DNA from: Laspinema olomoucense D3b
GTDB lineage: Bacteria; Cyanobacteriota; Cyanobacteriia; Cyanobacteriales; Laspinemataceae
Direction of reading: 5' to 3'
Length of the DNA stretch: 52,968 nucleotides
Assembly (NCBI RefSeq): GCF_025370785.1
Contig: NZ_JAMXFA010000045.1
Coordinates: 1 to 52,968, forward strand
Positions 51,362-52,968 of this stretch are shown here, in pieces; within the stretch, counting starts at the first letter, position 1, and the number at the start of each line of letters is the position of its first letter. The translations under genes were made by a program, and so were the position numbers. The notes beneath the pieces are model-generated. The model was not told where the DNA came from, ran no database searches, and saw nothing but the letters and a program-made list of their open reading frames with translations.

Positions 51362-52891
51362 GGGCGCATCCAGCAGTTAGGGGAGGGACCTTCACAGGGT
51401 TGGGTTCGGGAGAGGTCCAGGAAGGAGTAGAATAAAAAGAGGGAATGTGGTTGCACACATTCCCGGCTCACTAAAAATTTAAACTAAGAGTATGATAACA
51501 CGGCTGGAAGGATTGATGGCTGAGGACCTCGACTGTCCAAGCTACTATTCAAAACTAGAAACAGCATCGAGTCTAGTTGCACTCGTGTGGGTAGCATGGG
51601 GCATTGGATTAGAATTGGCAAGGCCAGTAGTAGAGGGGGAGTTGACAAGACGAGCCAAATTACCGACCCAATGGCCTTCTTGTCCACATTGTGGGACTCG
51701 TTTGAATAGTAGAGGTTTTCAACAACGTTCAATGCTAACCCTTGTGGGACGAGTGAACTGGTCTCGCCGAGTGGGGCGTTGCCCGCTCAAGTGTCCTGGT
51801 AGTCTATATGTACCTCTTGACGAGTTGCTCTTAATCAAACCTGACCAAAAAACCTCGGATGAAGTGGTTAAACTGGGATGTTTATTAGCAATTTTTGTTC
51901 CGTTTGAAATCACTTCGCATTTACTCTCACAGTTAACTGGTATTAAAGTTTGCGCTCAAACAATAGCCAATTGGATTACTCAAAAGGGACGGTTGGCCAC
52001 GTCCCAACGAGCGGAAGAACTCACCGGTTTTTCCCAAGGAGAAAGCCCCAGTCCTGAACAACTATCGGATGAGTTCCAGTCAATGGCTTTAGCTATAGCG
52101 GGTGATGGGGTGATGGTGCCTTTTAGACCCCAGGAAAAAAGTCCGTCTGGAGCAACGCAATGGAGAGAAATAAAAGTCGGGATAATAGCGAGATTAGGAG
52201 CGTATGTTACCCGCGAGGGTAAACCCGCAACCAGGCTACATAACCGTCGTCTAGTTGGGGTTCTCGGAAATATTCATGACCTAGCTCCCCGACTGATGGT
52301 AGAAGCCCTGCGCTCTGGACTTCAAACTGCCTCTAAGGTAGTCTGGCTATCTGACGGAGCCGTAGGATTCGGGAATTTATATTATCAATTTTTAGAGCCG
52401 TTAAACGTAGTAGGGGTTTTAGATTTTTATCATGCGGCTGGACATTTATGGTCAGCGGCGGCTGCATATAAAGATGGCCGGACTCGCGCTGCAAAAGACT
52501 GGTTTAAACATTGGCGGCATGAATTGAGGCATGGCAATTCAATAGGAGTAATCAGTGAGCTAAATACTCGGGCTAATTCTCCCTCTTTAAAAGCCAGTCA
52601 ACGCCAGAGCATCCGACGAGTACATGATTATTTTAAGGCCCACGAAAAACACATTACTTATCAAGCCTTTGAAGAGCAAGGAATACCAAGAGGCTCGGGC
52701 ATGGTCGAGAGTGCTTGTAAATGGTTGATACAACAGCGCTTTAAAGGGGTGGGTATGCGGTGGAGCAGTGAGGGCTTTAATCACCTGTTACATTTACGTC
52801 TGGCCTGGGTAAATAGTCGCTTTGATGACTTGTTTTCAGATGGGAGTTGTTTCTCCCCTTCTAACTCCTCCCCCAACTCCTAGATGCGCCC
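51362..52891 (+). mobile_element. ISKra4-family insertion sequence, complete, inside an IS630 gene
   Basis: Terminal inverted repeats of about 27 bases are visible. The left end starts GGGCGCATCCAGCAGTTAGG and continues GGAGG; the right end, read inward from 52891, gives GGGCGCATCTAGGAGTTGGG and continues GGAGG (about three mismatches in 25). The element is 1530 bases with one transposase gene. A hairpin GGGAATGTG / CACATTCCC (51441-51464) lies between the left end and the gene and may block read-through transcription. No target duplication is obvious. It splits the IS630 transposase, so it is the younger insertion. Confidence 0.85.
51492..52883 (+). CDS. ISKra4-family transposase
   Basis: A 463-residue transposase. 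N-terminal Cys-rich zinc-binding segment (WPSCPHCGTRLNSRGFQQRS, GRCPLKCPGS). The catalytic core has the Asp in ALAIAGDGVMVPF and WLSDGAVGFGNLYYQF, a histidine-rich helix (VLDFYHAAGHLWSAAA), and the final Glu in GIPRGSGMVESACKWLIQQR FKGVGMRW-type sequence. It is full-length and appears intact. Start ATG 51492 lacks a strong ribosome site. It ends eight bases before the right end of the element. Confidence 0.92.
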   Translation: MITRLEGLMAEDLDCPSYYSKLETASSLVALVWVAWGIGLELARPVVEGELTRRAKLPTQWPSCPHCGTRLNSRGFQQRSMLTLVGRVNWSRRVGRCPLKCPGSLYVPLDELLLIKPDQKTSDEVVKLGCLLAIFVPFEITSHLLSQLTGIKVCAQTIANWITQKGRLATSQRAEELTGFSQGESPSPEQLSDEFQSMALAIAGDGVMVPFRPQEKSPSGATQWREIKVGIIARLGAYVTREGKPATRLHNRRLVGVLGNIHDLAPRLMVEALRSGLQTASKVVWLSDGAVGFGNLYYQFLEPLNVVGVLDFYHAAGHLWSAAAAYKDGRTRAAKDWFKHWRHELRHGNSIGVISELNTRANSPSLKASQRQSIRRVHDYFKAHEKHITYQAFEEQGIPRGSGMVESACKWLIQQRFKGVGMRWSSEGFNHLLHLRLAWVNSRFDDLFSDGSCFSPSNSSPNS

Positions 52892-52968
52892 TATTAAGTA
52901 CAGTAGTTATTTTTCGTATAACGATCCCAACCGGACGTTCGTCCTACCCGAAAGCGGTACTTACCGAG
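52884..52968 (+). pseudogene. Partial reading frame at the window edge, possibly the IS630 remainder
   Basis: From an ATG inside the right inverted repeat the frame stays open to the window end and reads about 28 residues (SYFSYNDPNRTFVLPESGTY among them). The Y-x-D-x-x-R spacing is loosely like the region after the IS630 GRVN motif, so it could be the second part of the interrupted transposase, or an unrelated gene. Too short to decide. Confidence 0.3.

Noticed and set aside
1-52968. CRISPR array
   Set aside because: No regularly spaced 25-40 base direct repeats were seen; the only tandem repeat has two 60-base units.

Overview
The window reads as a chromosomal segment of a filamentous, probably oscillatorialean, cyanobacterium. 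The evidence is direct: the HIP1 octamer GCGATCGC occurs throughout, and the gene set is plant-type/cyanobacterial (zeta-carotene desaturase, Tic20- and Tic22-like proteins, an NhaS3-type antiporter, an ACT-domain malic enzyme, a DUF3370-like protein, a LabA-like NYN protein). Several families of dispersed palindromic repeats of the kind common in Oscillatoriales are also present. I cannot name the species.

Layout. 1-5.7 kb (minus strand): a tight five-gene operon running XRE antitoxin - HigB/Gp49-like toxin - second XRE protein - TPR-like protein - large TPR-CHAT protein. It has a palindromic operator between its -35 and -10 boxes, and its CHAT domain is cut short. This is the most unusual module on the left side. 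5.8-14.4 kb: a DUF3370-like protein, tRNA-Lys, an acyltransferase/hydrolase pair that looks like a split plant phytyl-ester synthase, metG, a LabA-like gene, lptC, and two members of a family of tiny proteins. 15.3-30 kb: a MASE1-PAS histidine kinase, malic enzyme, crtQ/zds, an SRPBCC protein, a CBS-domain histidine kinase, a short 2Fe-2S protein, cobQ with a small partner gene, a PrxQ-type peroxiredoxin, and a 787-residue repeat protein ending in a C39-like peptidase.

30-46 kb is mostly housekeeping: tic20, an FAH-family hydrolase, a highly structured intergenic region that folds like 6S RNA, rpsF, rplU-rpmA, hemB, a GNAT enzyme, the compact run prmC-tsaC-degenerate kinase, tic22, tRNA-Pro, a third tiny-family gene, a Nit1-type amidase, nhaS3, a BON-domain protein and ilvN. 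46.4-49.6 kb holds a 35-residue protein missed by ordinary length cut-offs and a two-gene module: a helical protein with a vWA domain (TROVE/Ro60-like layout) followed by an ARPP-2-like protein with a C-terminal Fis-like helix-turn-helix. 50-53 kb is AT-richer mobile DNA: a zinc-ribbon/coiled-coil orphan, then an IS630 transposase gene interrupted by a complete ISKra4-type element with visible terminal inverted repeats.

Three histidine kinases occur without any response regulator, so their partners must lie elsewhere. No CRISPR array, rRNA, prophage or biosynthetic megacluster is visible. The two best candidates for undescribed biology are the toxin-antitoxin/CHAT operon (3.2-5.7 kb core) and the vWA/ARPP-2-like pair (46.9-49.6 kb).
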